64,000 nucleotides of DNA. It comes from Chloroflexota bacterium (GTDB lineage: Bacteria > Chloroflexota > UBA11872 > UBA12225 > JAJDUF01). The notes below the pieces were generated by a model. That model was not told the DNA's origin. It did not search any database and saw only the letters and a list, made by a program, of their open reading frames with translations. Shown piece after piece: positions 1-7,767 of the stretch (position 1 is its first letter; every line of letters begins with the position of its first letter). The DNA lies in assembly GCA_022826725.1 (NCBI GenBank), contig JAJDUF010000010.1, positions 372,001 to 436,000 of the forward strand, read 5' to 3'. The position numbers and the translations under genes are program-made.

Positions 1-863
1 GCGTGATCGCTTTCGCCCGTCTCCGTTACCGTCACCGCCAGGGCCAGCACCGTGCCGCCTTGGAGGCTCTGCGGCCACCGGACGGCGGGGATACCGAGCG
101 TGTGCGCCAAGGCCAGCGTGAGCGGCCAAGCCGGGGCATCGAGCGGCACTAGCGCGTCGAATCGCCACCGGAAGGCCAGTACAGTGTCGGCGAGCCGCCG
201 CAACACCGCCGCGACCGCCGCGTGACCGTCGAGTTGGCCGGTACGGCCCGCCGGGATGGTGATGCCGTCATCCCCCGGCAAGCCCAACAGCAGCGCGCCG
301 CAATAGGCGTAGATGCCGATCTTTGCCGGTAACCGGCCGTCCTGGTCGTAGGGCGCCGCAAACTCGCGCAGCCGCGGTAGCGCCTGGAGCGCGGCCGTGG
401 CGTAGGAATCGTCCGGCTTACGCACCAATGCCTGGCGCAAATGCGTCTCCGCCACTTGGTAGTCCTCGTCCTGCAGGGCCAGATCGCCGAGACGGGCATG
501 GACGAGGGCGGCCCGATCACCGAGACGCTCACCCTTCAGGCGCAGCACGGCTTCGAGATTGCGGCGCGCCGGCTGGCGCTGCCCCTGGGCCAGAAACAGC
601 AGCGCCTGGTTGTATAGGACAACTGGGTCGGCCGGCGCCAGTGCCAGCGCCTCCCGGTAGGCGTGCGCTGCCTCGTTCCACTGTCGCTGCCGCTGTGCTG
701 CGGTCCCTCGCGCCAGCCAGTAGAGGCTGACCTGTGGGTCGCCGGCACACGCCGCGCGGTAGGCTTCCAGGGCCTCCGCCCAGCGCCCCCCTTGTTCGTG
801 CGCCAAGCCACCCTGATAGTGCTGTTGGGCTACGAGCTTGGCAAAGAAGCCCTCGGCATCCAC
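1..863 (-). CDS. TPR-repeat protein, C-terminus beyond window
   Basis: Reading the minus strand from a GTG at 863 (an in-frame stop lies just upstream, and no ATG is available) gives an open frame to the window edge, about 287 residues. The first half has tetratricopeptide character: helical pairs such as RWAEALEAYRAACAGDP and WNEAAHAYREALALAP, then LGDLALQDEDYQVAETHLRQ. TPRs are protein-protein interaction scaffolds. The last ~130 residues are a separate globular segment (KIGIYAYCGALLLGLPGDDG, then alternating hydrophobic runs) that I do not recognise. There is no signal peptide or membrane segment. The gene diverges from the DUF6584-like gene at 991. The frame is supported by the repeat pattern, but function is unknown and the C-terminus is cut off. 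Confidence 0.7.
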   Translation of the reverse strand, partial: MDAEGFFAKLVAQQHYQGGLAHEQGGRWAEALEAYRAACAGDPQVSLYWLARGTAAQRQRQWNEAAHAYREALALAPADPVVLYNQALLFLAQGQRQPARRNLEAVLRLKGERLGDRAALVHARLGDLALQDEDYQVAETHLRQALVRKPDDSYATAALQALPRLREFAAPYDQDGRLPAKIGIYAYCGALLLGLPGDDGITIPAGRTGQLDGHAAVAAVLRRLADTVLAFRWRFDALVPLDAPAWPLTLALAHTLGIPAVRWPQSLQGGTVLALAVTVTETGESDH

Positions 864-990
864 GTCGCGTTAATTCCCTTCGCCTCGCCAACCGTCATTC
901 CGTGGCAAGAGTGAGTCTGGCGGACAGGCAACTGTATAGTATTGAAGCGCATCCAGGCACGAATACCACGAATAGCGTAGTAGGCACACT

Positions 991-1593
991 GTGAAACCGG
1001 GACTGTACGAGAGGGTAGACGCGGCCGTGCAGTGCGGGCAAGTCTGGCGGGCCAAGGAACTGCTGCGTGGCAACATCGGATCGGGCAGCTACGACTCGCC
1101 ACTCTACGAGCGTTACGGCCGACTGCTGCTGGGCCTCGGCGAATTTGTAGAGGCGGGTAAATACCTCTTTCTCTCCGGGTGCCGGCATCCTGAGTTCGAC
1201 GAGGCCATCGAGGTCTACCTGTCGCGTCACCCGGAGGGCCGGCCCGAGGTGTTGTACTACTCGTTTCCCGCAGCGGCTCGCTTCCGACAGATTGTCCGCT
1301 ACCCGTTGGCGGTGCGTCGTGTGCTGGAGGAGCGCGGCCTACCGCAATACTTTGCCCAACTGGAGCAGGAGCGGTCCGAGCGGGCTAAACGCAAGTTCGA
1401 GCGGATGGGAGGCCGAACAGGGTATGCGTATGCACCGCTCCGGCGGGAGGCCCCACACACGCCAGACACGCCAGCGCAATGGGCTTTCAGAGTACTGCTC
1501 CTAGGCGTCCTGAGCGCGGGTCTTCTACTCCTGCTGGCCTCGACGGTCGTTGGCGTCGTCGTCATCATCCGCTGGATCGTGTCCCTGATATAA
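991..1593 (+). CDS. DUF6584-like TPR-fold protein with C-terminal membrane anchor
   Basis: 200 residues from a GTG start. The first ~80 residues (RVDAAVQCGQVWRAKELLRG, then YERYGRLLLGLGEFVEAGKY, FLSGC) match the two-helix-repeat pattern of the DUF6584 family, small proteins that describe a 'unit lost, unit gained' TPR-like fold. Residues ~165-199 form one strong hydrophobic segment (FRVLLLGVLSAGLLLLLAS), so the protein is probably tail-anchored in the membrane with the helical domain in the cytoplasm. It diverges from the TPR protein that begins at 863, with a 127-bp gap between them. The family assignment rests on pattern recall, and no enzymatic role is suggested. Confidence 0.6.
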   Translation: MKPGLYERVDAAVQCGQVWRAKELLRGNIGSGSYDSPLYERYGRLLLGLGEFVEAGKYLFLSGCRHPEFDEAIEVYLSRHPEGRPEVLYYSFPAAARFRQIVRYPLAVRRVLEERGLPQYFAQLEQERSERAKRKFERMGGRTGYAYAPLRREAPHTPDTPAQWAFRVLLLGVLSAGLLLLLASTVVGVVVIIRWIVSLI

Positions 1594-1685
1594 CTGCCCA
1601 ATGGCGATGCAGGACTGAGACCACAAGATCGCCAGAGCCATTGAGCGGAGTGAAGCATGGCGGGACGAGGAGTTGCTGCGTGGTC

Positions 1686-2363
1686 ATGAATCAGCCGACA
1701 GATGATCCCGGCGAGCTACTGCCGATCTACGACGAGGGAGGGATGCTGCTGGGGCAGAAGCCACGGGGCGCCGTCCACCGCGACGGCGATTGGCACTGGT
1801 GCTTCGATTGCTGGATTATTGCCCACGACGCGGCTGACCGGCCAGCCGTACTCCTGCAGCAACGCTCTCTGGGCAAGGACACGTGGCCCGGTCGCTGGGA
1901 CATCAGCGCCGCCGGGCACTATCGCCCCGGCGAAACGCTGGCCGAGGGTGTGCGGGAGTTGGCAGAGGAGCTAGGGGTCGAAGCACAACCGGAGCAACTG
2001 ATCCGCTTGGGCGTCCGCGTGGCCGTTACGCGCCAAGTGACCGCCACGGGGACCATCATTGACCGCGAGTTCCAAGATACCTACTTTCTGCACGACGAGC
2101 GGGCGCTCTGCGACTACTCTCCCTACCCCGACGAGGTGATGGGGCTGGCGCATCTGCCGGTGGCCGCCGGCCGGGCGCTCTTGACGGGCGCGACCGAATC
2201 GCTGACCCTGCCCGGCCTCGCCACCGGCGAGAACGGCCGCTGGCTCGCGGCGCAGCACGAGTTGACGGCGCGGTCGTTCATCCCCGCAGTAGATTCCTAC
2301 TTGCTCAAGGTGCTCGCCCTCGCCGAGCGGGCGCTCAAGGGAGAACGGCGCCTCTACATTTAG
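1686..2363 (+). CDS. Nudix hydrolase, isopentenyl-diphosphate-isomerase-like subfamily
   Basis: 225 residues from the ATG at 1686. A longer frame opens at 1479, but it overlaps the preceding gene and that part has no Nudix character. The N-terminus (LLPIYDEGGMLLGQKPRGAVHRDGDWHWCF) is typical of the IDI/YfcD-like Nudix proteins that act on diphosphate-containing metabolites. The Nudix box is at residues ~78-100 (GHYRPGETLAEGVRELAEEL), ending in the metal-binding REL-A-EEL-G core. The spacer between the first Glu and the REL is six residues rather than the canonical seven, a variant I recall in some IDI-like members. The substrate cannot be told from sequence. It stands alone, with 220 bp to the next gene. 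Confidence 0.85.
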   Translation: MNQPTDDPGELLPIYDEGGMLLGQKPRGAVHRDGDWHWCFDCWIIAHDAADRPAVLLQQRSLGKDTWPGRWDISAAGHYRPGETLAEGVRELAEELGVEAQPEQLIRLGVRVAVTRQVTATGTIIDREFQDTYFLHDERALCDYSPYPDEVMGLAHLPVAAGRALLTGATESLTLPGLATGENGRWLAAQHELTARSFIPAVDSYLLKVLALAERALKGERRLYI

Positions 2364-2584
2364 CCCGTCCTGCGGCTTGGAACGACCGCGCCGGCCCCGG
2401 GCTATTCACTGCGACCTCCGCTGCAATGACGGGCGGCGAGGCGACACCGAGTAGCCGTCACCTGCTACAATGGCTCCGGTTGCGCGCAGACAGCGCCGGC
2501 CAGCCCATCATGCGCCAGGAGCAGGTGTTGGTGGGTCGGAGGAGCGGCACCACCGCGACTACCTAGCGTGTGAGGAAGAAGTCT

Positions 2585-3472
2585 ATGGGTGGAGAAACCC
2601 CGGCAACATCCACGGTACCCGGTGCAACAGGGGGTGAAGCGGAAAAGCTGAGTTTTGGGCGGCTGGGCCTGCGGCGCGTCGTCATGTGCCGAGTCGACTC
2701 TACGCTGCTTGCCTGGCTGCAATCGCGGTCCGGAGCCGAGGCGCCGGGGGCGATTGGCGAGGTCCTGGCGCAGGCCGTGGCCGAGGGTATCCCGAGTCTC
2801 CAAAGCAAGGGGGCGCCACCGAGCAATCAGAGCGTAAGCGCACCGGGCGATGCGGATGGCGGCCGGCTCGTCGCCTTCACCGTAGATAGTGGCCTAGTGC
2901 AACAACTGGCGGAGATCGCCGGGGACGAGGCACCGGCGGTGGTAGGCACGACGGCCATCGCAGCGGCCATGGAGGCCGCGGCCCTCTCCGGTGGTACCAA
3001 GCGAACCTCAACCAGGAAGCGACGGACGACATCTACCCGCCAGCGAGCCAAGGCCTCGGCAGCCACCGCCGCGCCGGCCAAGGCACCGGCGGCTGATACG
3101 GGGGAGGCAACTGCGCCGGTGGCCAAAGCGGCACGGCGCAAGAAAGGCCCTGCCAAGCAGAGTCGCCGCACCGGCACATCGCGCCGCTCGGCGCAAGCGA
3201 AGCAACCCCAGCTACAACCTTTGGCACCAGATGTGGCGGCAACGCTGGAGGCCGGCGAGTTCTCGTCGTCGCTGCTCCGCACCCTACGCCAATCCTTGGG
3301 CCTCTCACAGGCAGCGGCGGCGCAGTCGCTCGGCGTCTCGCGGGGACTCGTCGCCGATGCCGAGCGCGGGCGGCGAGCCGGCCAACAGACCCTCATGCGC
3401 TTGATCGGTGGTCTGCGCCGCGTGCGCGCCGAATGCGAAGCGGCAGAGCGGAAGAAATCCGAGTCAGACTAG
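2585..3472 (+). CDS. XRE-type HTH DNA-binding protein with duplicated N-terminal module and basic Ala/Lys linker
   Basis: 295 residues from the ATG at 2585, which has a Shine-Dalgarno-like GAGGAAG six bases upstream (a GTG at 2570 is the alternative). Residues ~31-68 and ~94-131 are two copies of one module: both carry VDS-x-L, then G-x-EAP and a helical tail ending A-x-E. Residues ~136-207 are a low-complexity Lys/Arg/Ala/Thr stretch resembling histone H1 or bacterial AlgP-like tails, likely to bind DNA non-specifically. Residues ~227-280 are a helix-turn-helix (LRQSLGLSQAAAAQSLGVSR followed by GLVADAERGRRAG). This HTH is very close to the one on the C-terminus of UvrA in this window (see 31394-34630). 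It is convergent with pdxT. Probably a chromosome-associated or regulatory protein; the target is unknown. Confidence 0.75.
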   Translation: MGGETPATSTVPGATGGEAEKLSFGRLGLRRVVMCRVDSTLLAWLQSRSGAEAPGAIGEVLAQAVAEGIPSLQSKGAPPSNQSVSAPGDADGGRLVAFTVDSGLVQQLAEIAGDEAPAVVGTTAIAAAMEAAALSGGTKRTSTRKRRTTSTRQRAKASAATAAPAKAPAADTGEATAPVAKAARRKKGPAKQSRRTGTSRRSAQAKQPQLQPLAPDVAATLEAGEFSSSLLRTLRQSLGLSQAAAAQSLGVSRGLVADAERGRRAGQQTLMRLIGGLRRVRAECEAAERKKSESD

Positions 3473-3488
3473 GGCGCCGCTCCCGCCC

Positions 3489-3512
3489 ATCATTCCCGCG
3501 CAGGCAGGAATC
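3489..3512. repeat. Palindromic intergenic repeat, ATTCC...GGAAT family
   Basis: Imperfect inverted repeat with ATTCCCGC and GCAGGAAT arms around a GCAG loop, in the 51-bp gap between two convergent genes. Related palindromes lie at about 14113, 23951 and 58739. At this site it could serve as a bidirectional transcription terminator. Confidence 0.5.
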
Positions 3513-3523
3513 CGCACTCCCGA

Positions 3524-4144
3524 CTATGCTCCCTGCCGCCGTTGGCGGGCCTCGCGGGCGATGGACACGAAATAGTCGTGCATTCGCAGGTCGTGGGTAA
3601 GCTCAGGGTGAAAGGCAGTGGCGAGGAGGTGCTCTTGCCGCGCCGCCACAATACGCCCGTCAGGTAAGCGTGCCAGTACCTCAGCCGCTGGCCCCACCGC
3701 CTCAATCAGCGGCGCGCGAATAAACACGGCGCGGAACGGTGGCTGTCCAATCACGGGCAGGTCCAGATCAATCTCGAAGCTCTCGCGCTGGCGGCCAAAG
3801 GCGTTACGCTGAACACGAATGTCCATCGCTTCCAGGAACACTTGATCGGGTAACGCCCCAACCACGTCGCGCGCCAGAAAGATGAGGCCGGCGCAGGTGC
3901 CCCAGACCGGCCAGTTGGCCGCCAGCAACTCTCGCAGCGGCGCCACCAAGCCCCAGCGCACGGCCAGCTTGCCAATGGTAGTGCTCTCACCACCGGGAAT
4001 AATCAGGCCATCGAGGTCTTCCAGGTGTTCGGGCAAGCGCACCTCGCGCGCCGTCACCCCCAAGCGGGAGAGCGCCGCGACGTGTTCCGCAAAATCGCCT
4101 TGGAGGGCCAGCACGCCGATAGTCGTGTTGTCTCGCTCAGTCAT
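3524..4144 (-). CDS. pdxT: Pyridoxal 5'-phosphate synthase glutaminase subunit PdxT
   Basis: 206 residues, normal length for PdxT. It hydrolyses glutamine and passes ammonia to PdxS, which builds pyridoxal 5'-phosphate from ribose 5-phosphate and glyceraldehyde 3-phosphate (the DXP-independent route). It is a class I glutamine amidotransferase: VLALQGDFAEH at the N-terminus, the PGGESTTIGKL loop at 50-60, catalytic Cys84 in WGTCAGL, and His179/Glu181 in AFHPEL, so the triad is complete. It lies 50 bp downstream of pdxS on the same strand, the usual pdxST order, so the two are probably co-transcribed. The gap contains short direct repeats of TCAGCTATCAG. Confidence 0.97.
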   Translation of the reverse strand: MTERDNTTIGVLALQGDFAEHVAALSRLGVTAREVRLPEHLEDLDGLIIPGGESTTIGKLAVRWGLVAPLRELLAANWPVWGTCAGLIFLARDVVGALPDQVFLEAMDIRVQRNAFGRQRESFEIDLDLPVIGQPPFRAVFIRAPLIEAVGPAAEVLARLPDGRIVAARQEHLLATAFHPELTHDLRMHDYFVSIAREARQRRQGA

Positions 4145-4194
4145 CAGCTATCAGCTATCAGCGTATTCCGGTGTCGGCAGCACCGGAGCACCGC

Positions 4195-5121
4195 CTACCA
4201 GCCCCGCTTGGCCAGCAATTCCTCCGGCTCCAGTGTCCCTAGCTCGATCCCGGGCATCGCCTTGCCCAGCCCCTTGGATACGTCGGCCAGAATCTCGGGA
4301 TCGCTATAGTGCGTGGTCGCCTGCACAATCGCCCGGGCCATCCGATCCGGCTCTTCCGACTTGAAAATCCCCGAGCCGACGAAGATACCGTCCACCCCTA
4401 GCTGCATCATCAGGCCGGCGTCCGCCGGGGTTGCTACGCCGCCGGCAGCGAAGTTGACCACCGGCAGGCGACCAGTGCGATGGATTTCCTCGACCAGCGC
4501 GTAGGGCGCACCAAGCTGCTTGGCCTCGGCCATCAGCTCGTCGGCAGAGAGGCCGTGAATGCGGCGGATTGCGCCGAGCACCATCCGCGCGTGACGCACG
4601 GCCTCGACGATGTTGCCGCTGCCGGCCTCGCCCTTCGTGCGGATCATGGCCGCCCCTTCACCAATCCGCCGGAGCGCCTCACCGAGGTCGCGCGCGCCGC
4701 ACACGAACGGCACCTTGAAAGCGTGTTTGTTGATGTGATGCGACTCGTCCGCCGGGGTGAGCACTTCCGACTCGTCAATGTAATCAATGCCGATGGCTTC
4801 GAGGACCTGCGCCTCGACAAAATGGCCGATCCGGGCCTTCGCCATCACGGGGATGGTGACGGCCGCCTGAATCTGGGTAATCAGCTCCGGATCGCTCATC
4901 CGCGCGACCCCCCCGTGGGCGCGAATGTCGGATGGCACCCGCTCCAGCGCCATCACGGCGACGGCACCGGCGTCTTCGGCAATACGGGCGTGCTCGGCCG
5001 TCACCACGTCCATGATGACCCCGCCCTTGAGCATCTGGGCCAGCCCCTTCTTGAGGGTCCAACTCCCAGTTGCGCTCTCAGCTACCTGCCCATTTCCCGA
5101 GGAAGTTGCCTGTTCAGTCAT
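4195..5121 (-). CDS. pdxS: Pyridoxal 5'-phosphate synthase lyase subunit PdxS
   Basis: 308 residues, slightly longer than the usual ~294 because of a polar N-terminal tail of ~20 residues. TIM-barrel synthase that condenses ribose 5-phosphate, glyceraldehyde 3-phosphate and PdxT-supplied ammonia into PLP. The family's two swinging lysines are present: Lys95 in VMAKARIGH and Lys163 in [11 protein letters not shown]. The phosphate-binding [13 protein letters not shown] loop and the VGSGIF motif near the C-terminus are also intact. The ATG has a strong upstream Shine-Dalgarno (GGGAGGTGAG). First gene of a pdxS-pdxT pair. The PLP product would serve the many PLP enzymes in this window (CysK, HDC, aminotransferases). 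Confidence 0.98.
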   Translation of the reverse strand: MTEQATSSGNGQVAESATGSWTLKKGLAQMLKGGVIMDVVTAEHARIAEDAGAVAVMALERVPSDIRAHGGVARMSDPELITQIQAAVTIPVMAKARIGHFVEAQVLEAIGIDYIDESEVLTPADESHHINKHAFKVPFVCGARDLGEALRRIGEGAAMIRTKGEAGSGNIVEAVRHARMVLGAIRRIHGLSADELMAEAKQLGAPYALVEEIHRTGRLPVVNFAAGGVATPADAGLMMQLGVDGIFVGSGIFKSEEPDRMARAIVQATTHYSDPEILADVSKGLGKAMPGIELGTLEPEELLAKRGW

Positions 5122-5276
5122 GGGATTCTCACCTCCCTAGCCATGCTTGGCCACACCCACCCCTAGCATCAGACGCTCGCGCTTCTATTGTAGCGTTGCT
5201 GCACCCGAATCGGTAGCCGGTCGGCACACCGGCAGCAGGGTCCCGCCCAAGGCTACAAGCCGGCGATAGCGAGGCA

Positions 5277-5801
5277 CTAACGCTCGGACTTACCCAGATC
5301 GTCAATGTCGAGCTGCTCGATGAAGTCGCGGAAGACATCGAGCCGCTCATCCTGCTCGACCTGCTTGTCCTCGCCCTGTTCCGCTTCTTCGGACTCGGCA
5401 TCGCGCGCATCGCTCCCGACACGCTCTAGCACCTCGTCGGCGACGTAGATCGGTACCTCCGCCCGCACGGCTACGGCAATCGCGTCGCTCGACCGGGCAT
5501 CAAGCTCGACATGACGCCCGTCAACGTCCAAGACAATGCGGGCGTAAAAGGTCTCGGCGACCAGATCGTTGATGAGCACATGGATGATCTCGCCGTTGAG
5601 GGCCGCAATCGCGTTGACGAGCAGGTCGTGGGTGAGGGGGCGTGGCACTTCGGCCTTCTGGAGCCTGATGTAGATGGCCTCCGCCTCGGCCGGACCGATG
5701 ATGATGGGCAGAATGCGGTCGGTATCCGGCTCCCGGAGCACGACCATCCGGGCCGTGCCGTGGATGTCCATACGGATGCTATCAACGATCATCTCGACCA
5801 T
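5277..5801 (-). CDS. Bifunctional nuclease family protein (DUF151)
   Basis: 174 residues. The core (residues ~1-130) is a clear DUF151/bifunctional-nuclease domain: MVEMIVDSIRMD, RILPIIIGPAEAEAIYIRLQ, RPLTHDLL, and ELDARSSDAIAVAVRAEVPI near the end. Family members have been reported with DNase and RNase activity, and many are simply conserved cytoplasmic proteins. The last ~45 residues are a highly acidic tail (Glu/Asp/Gln) ending in an amphipathic helix, a common arrangement in the family. It stands alone between pdxS and lysC on the same strand, with gaps of about 150 bp either side, so co-transcription is uncertain. Confidence 0.9.
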   Translation of the reverse strand: MVEMIVDSIRMDIHGTARMVVLREPDTDRILPIIIGPAEAEAIYIRLQKAEVPRPLTHDLLVNAIAALNGEIIHVLINDLVAETFYARIVLDVDGRHVELDARSSDAIAVAVRAEVPIYVADEVLERVGSDARDAESEEAEQGEDKQVEQDERLDVFRDFIEQLDIDDLGKSER

Positions 5802-5941
5802 CGTTGTACCTCAGTGCCCGGACACTGCTCCTCTACCGCCAGCGGCAGAGCTACCACTAATACCGCCGTCGGCGACTACTATGCCATTCTAGTCACTGCC
5901 GCCCTGTTACTGCAACGCGCCGGGGCATCTAGTCGCCGTAC

Positions 5942-7186
5942 TCAGCTTGCCACACCAGTCAGTGACTCCTCATCCAAGTCGAAGGCGGCGTGTAAGGAAC
6001 GCGCAGCGCGGGGAACGTCGGACTCGGGAATCAGACAGGTAATGCGGATTTCGCTGGTCGTGATACTGGTGATGTTGACATCGGCTTCGGCCAGCGCCCC
6101 GAACATGCGGGCGGCATACCCCGGCCCGAGGGACAAGCCCGACCCCACAATGCTGATCTTGGCCAGGTCGGCGGAAGCGTGTACATCCTGCGCGCCGACT
6201 TCCGCGGCCACCGGGCGCACGACGGCAACAGCCTTTTCCAGATCATCACGACCGACCGTAAAGGACAGATTCGATTCTTTCTCGCGGTCCACGTCCTGCA
6301 CGATGATGTCCACGTTGATCGCCGCTTGCGCGAGCGCATCGAAGACCGCATACGCGATCCCCGGCCGGTCGGGCACGGCGGCAATTGTCACCCGGCCAAC
6401 ATCCACATCGTGGGCAATCCCCCGCACGCGCTGGCGAGCTTCGAGCGCCATGTCGTCACCTCGACTAATCAGCGTTCCCGGTTCGGTAGAAAAACTTGAC
6501 CGCACCACAACAGGCATACCATATACGTCCCCTAGCTCTACGGCGCGGGGGTGCATCACGCGCGCGCCGTGACGCGCCAATTCGAGCATCTCGTCCGAGC
6601 GGATCACGTCGAGCTTGCACGCGTCTGGCACGAGTCGTGGATCGGCGGTATACACTCCCTCGACATCGGTATTGATCTCGCAATACTCGGCCTTGAGCGC
6701 CACGGCGACGGCGACGGCGGTGGTATCCGAGCCACCCCGGCCAAGGGTCGTGACATCCATATCGTCCGTCATCCCTTGGAAGCCGGCGACAATGGGGATG
6801 GTGCCCCGCTCCAACTCGCGCAGCATCCGCTCGGGATTGATCTCGACAATCTGGGCCTGCCGAAAGGCCGCATCCGTTCGAATACCGGCTTGGGGACCGG
6901 TCAGCGCGACGGCCGACCGCCCCAGGGTCCGCAGCGCCATGGCCATCAACGTGCAGGAGATGACCTCGCCGGTGGAGAGCAGCAAATCAAGCTCCCGGTC
7001 GCTCGGATCGGCGCTGACCTGCCGCGCCATAGCAATCAGGTCGTCGGTGGTATCACCCATCGCGGAGACCACGCCGACAACTTGATGGCCGGCCTGTGCC
7101 GTCTCGGCGATGCGCTCGGCGACCCGTTGGATGCAGTCGGCATCGGCCACCGAGGAGCCGCCGTACTTCTGCACCAGAATAGCCAT
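5942..7186 (-). CDS. lysC: Aspartate kinase with C-terminal ACT domains
   Basis: 414 residues from the ATG at 7186 (preceded by AAGGGG; a longer frame to 7288 adds a 34-residue non-conserved tail). It phosphorylates aspartate, the first step to lysine, threonine, methionine and diaminopimelate. The kinase domain begins [13 protein letters not shown], has the LLSTGE motif near residue 74 and the [11 protein letters not shown] loop near 158. The C-terminal third has two ACT regulatory domains ([20 protein letters not shown] and [20 protein letters not shown]), so feedback control by lysine and/or threonine is likely. It is monofunctional, with no homoserine dehydrogenase part. No other pathway gene adjoins it. 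Confidence 0.96.
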   Translation of the reverse strand: MAILVQKYGGSSVADADCIQRVAERIAETAQAGHQVVGVVSAMGDTTDDLIAMARQVSADPSDRELDLLLSTGEVISCTLMAMALRTLGRSAVALTGPQAGIRTDAAFRQAQIVEINPERMLRELERGTIPIVAGFQGMTDDMDVTTLGRGGSDTTAVAVAVALKAEYCEINTDVEGVYTADPRLVPDACKLDVIRSDEMLELARHGARVMHPRAVELGDVYGMPVVVRSSFSTEPGTLISRGDDMALEARQRVRGIAHDVDVGRVTIAAVPDRPGIAYAVFDALAQAAINVDIIVQDVDREKESNLSFTVGRDDLEKAVAVVRPVAAEVGAQDVHASADLAKISIVGSGLSLGPGYAARMFGALAEADVNITSITTSEIRITCLIPESDVPRAARSLHAAFDLDEESLTGVAS

Positions 7187-7767
7187 CGGACCCCTTACCG
7201 CGTGTCTTTGCTGCGAGTGCAAAGTGTAACGGTCTCGGTGGCCACGCGCAAGCCGGCCGGCCAGCTGTTGCCACCCAACACCCTTCATCGGTTACAACAG
7301 ACAAAGCGGCGTCTCCTGGGATACACTCCCGGAGAGGGTCTCACGACGTTGGCTGGCCGACGGAGACCCACGATTTACGGCAATGACACCAGCAGCACCT
7401 CCAGCGGTTTGCAGAAATAATCCACTCGGCATATATTTATAAAGACCCAGCAGCGGTTGCGGTGTGGGCTAGGAGCAAGGATGCAGGAACAATGGGCGCT
7501 CTCGACCTGACCGATGTGTAGCAATGCAGACCACCGCAGCTCCCCATGTGCATCCATCTGGAGTGTGCGGGCTGGCAAACTTGGCCACATGGAGGTGTAG
7601 ATGCTTCTCGCTCATCTGCTCTCGGGAAACTATTATCATCGTGCCGAGTGTTACAGCGATCCGGTTTGTGTGCCTGAAGGAAAACTGCGCGTATGACGGC
7701 TAAGTTCGACGTTTTCACTGCCGCCGTGGCGGCGGTGCGAACATAAGCAAGCTGCTGACACCTCCCG
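7187..7767. other. 581-bp intergenic region without a supportable gene
   Basis: Separates lysC (leftward) from the S8 protease gene (rightward) and so must hold both promoters. Small minus-strand open frames here have no recognisable protein character. Visible features are an A+T-rich patch near 7429-7444 (ATATATTTATAAAG), unusual for this sequence, and a short perfect hairpin around 7721-7735 (CCGCC / GGCGG). I see no tRNA or riboswitch. Confidence 0.5.

Noticed and set aside
6551-7420. 289-residue plus-strand open frame
   Set aside because: Antisense of the aspartate kinase gene.
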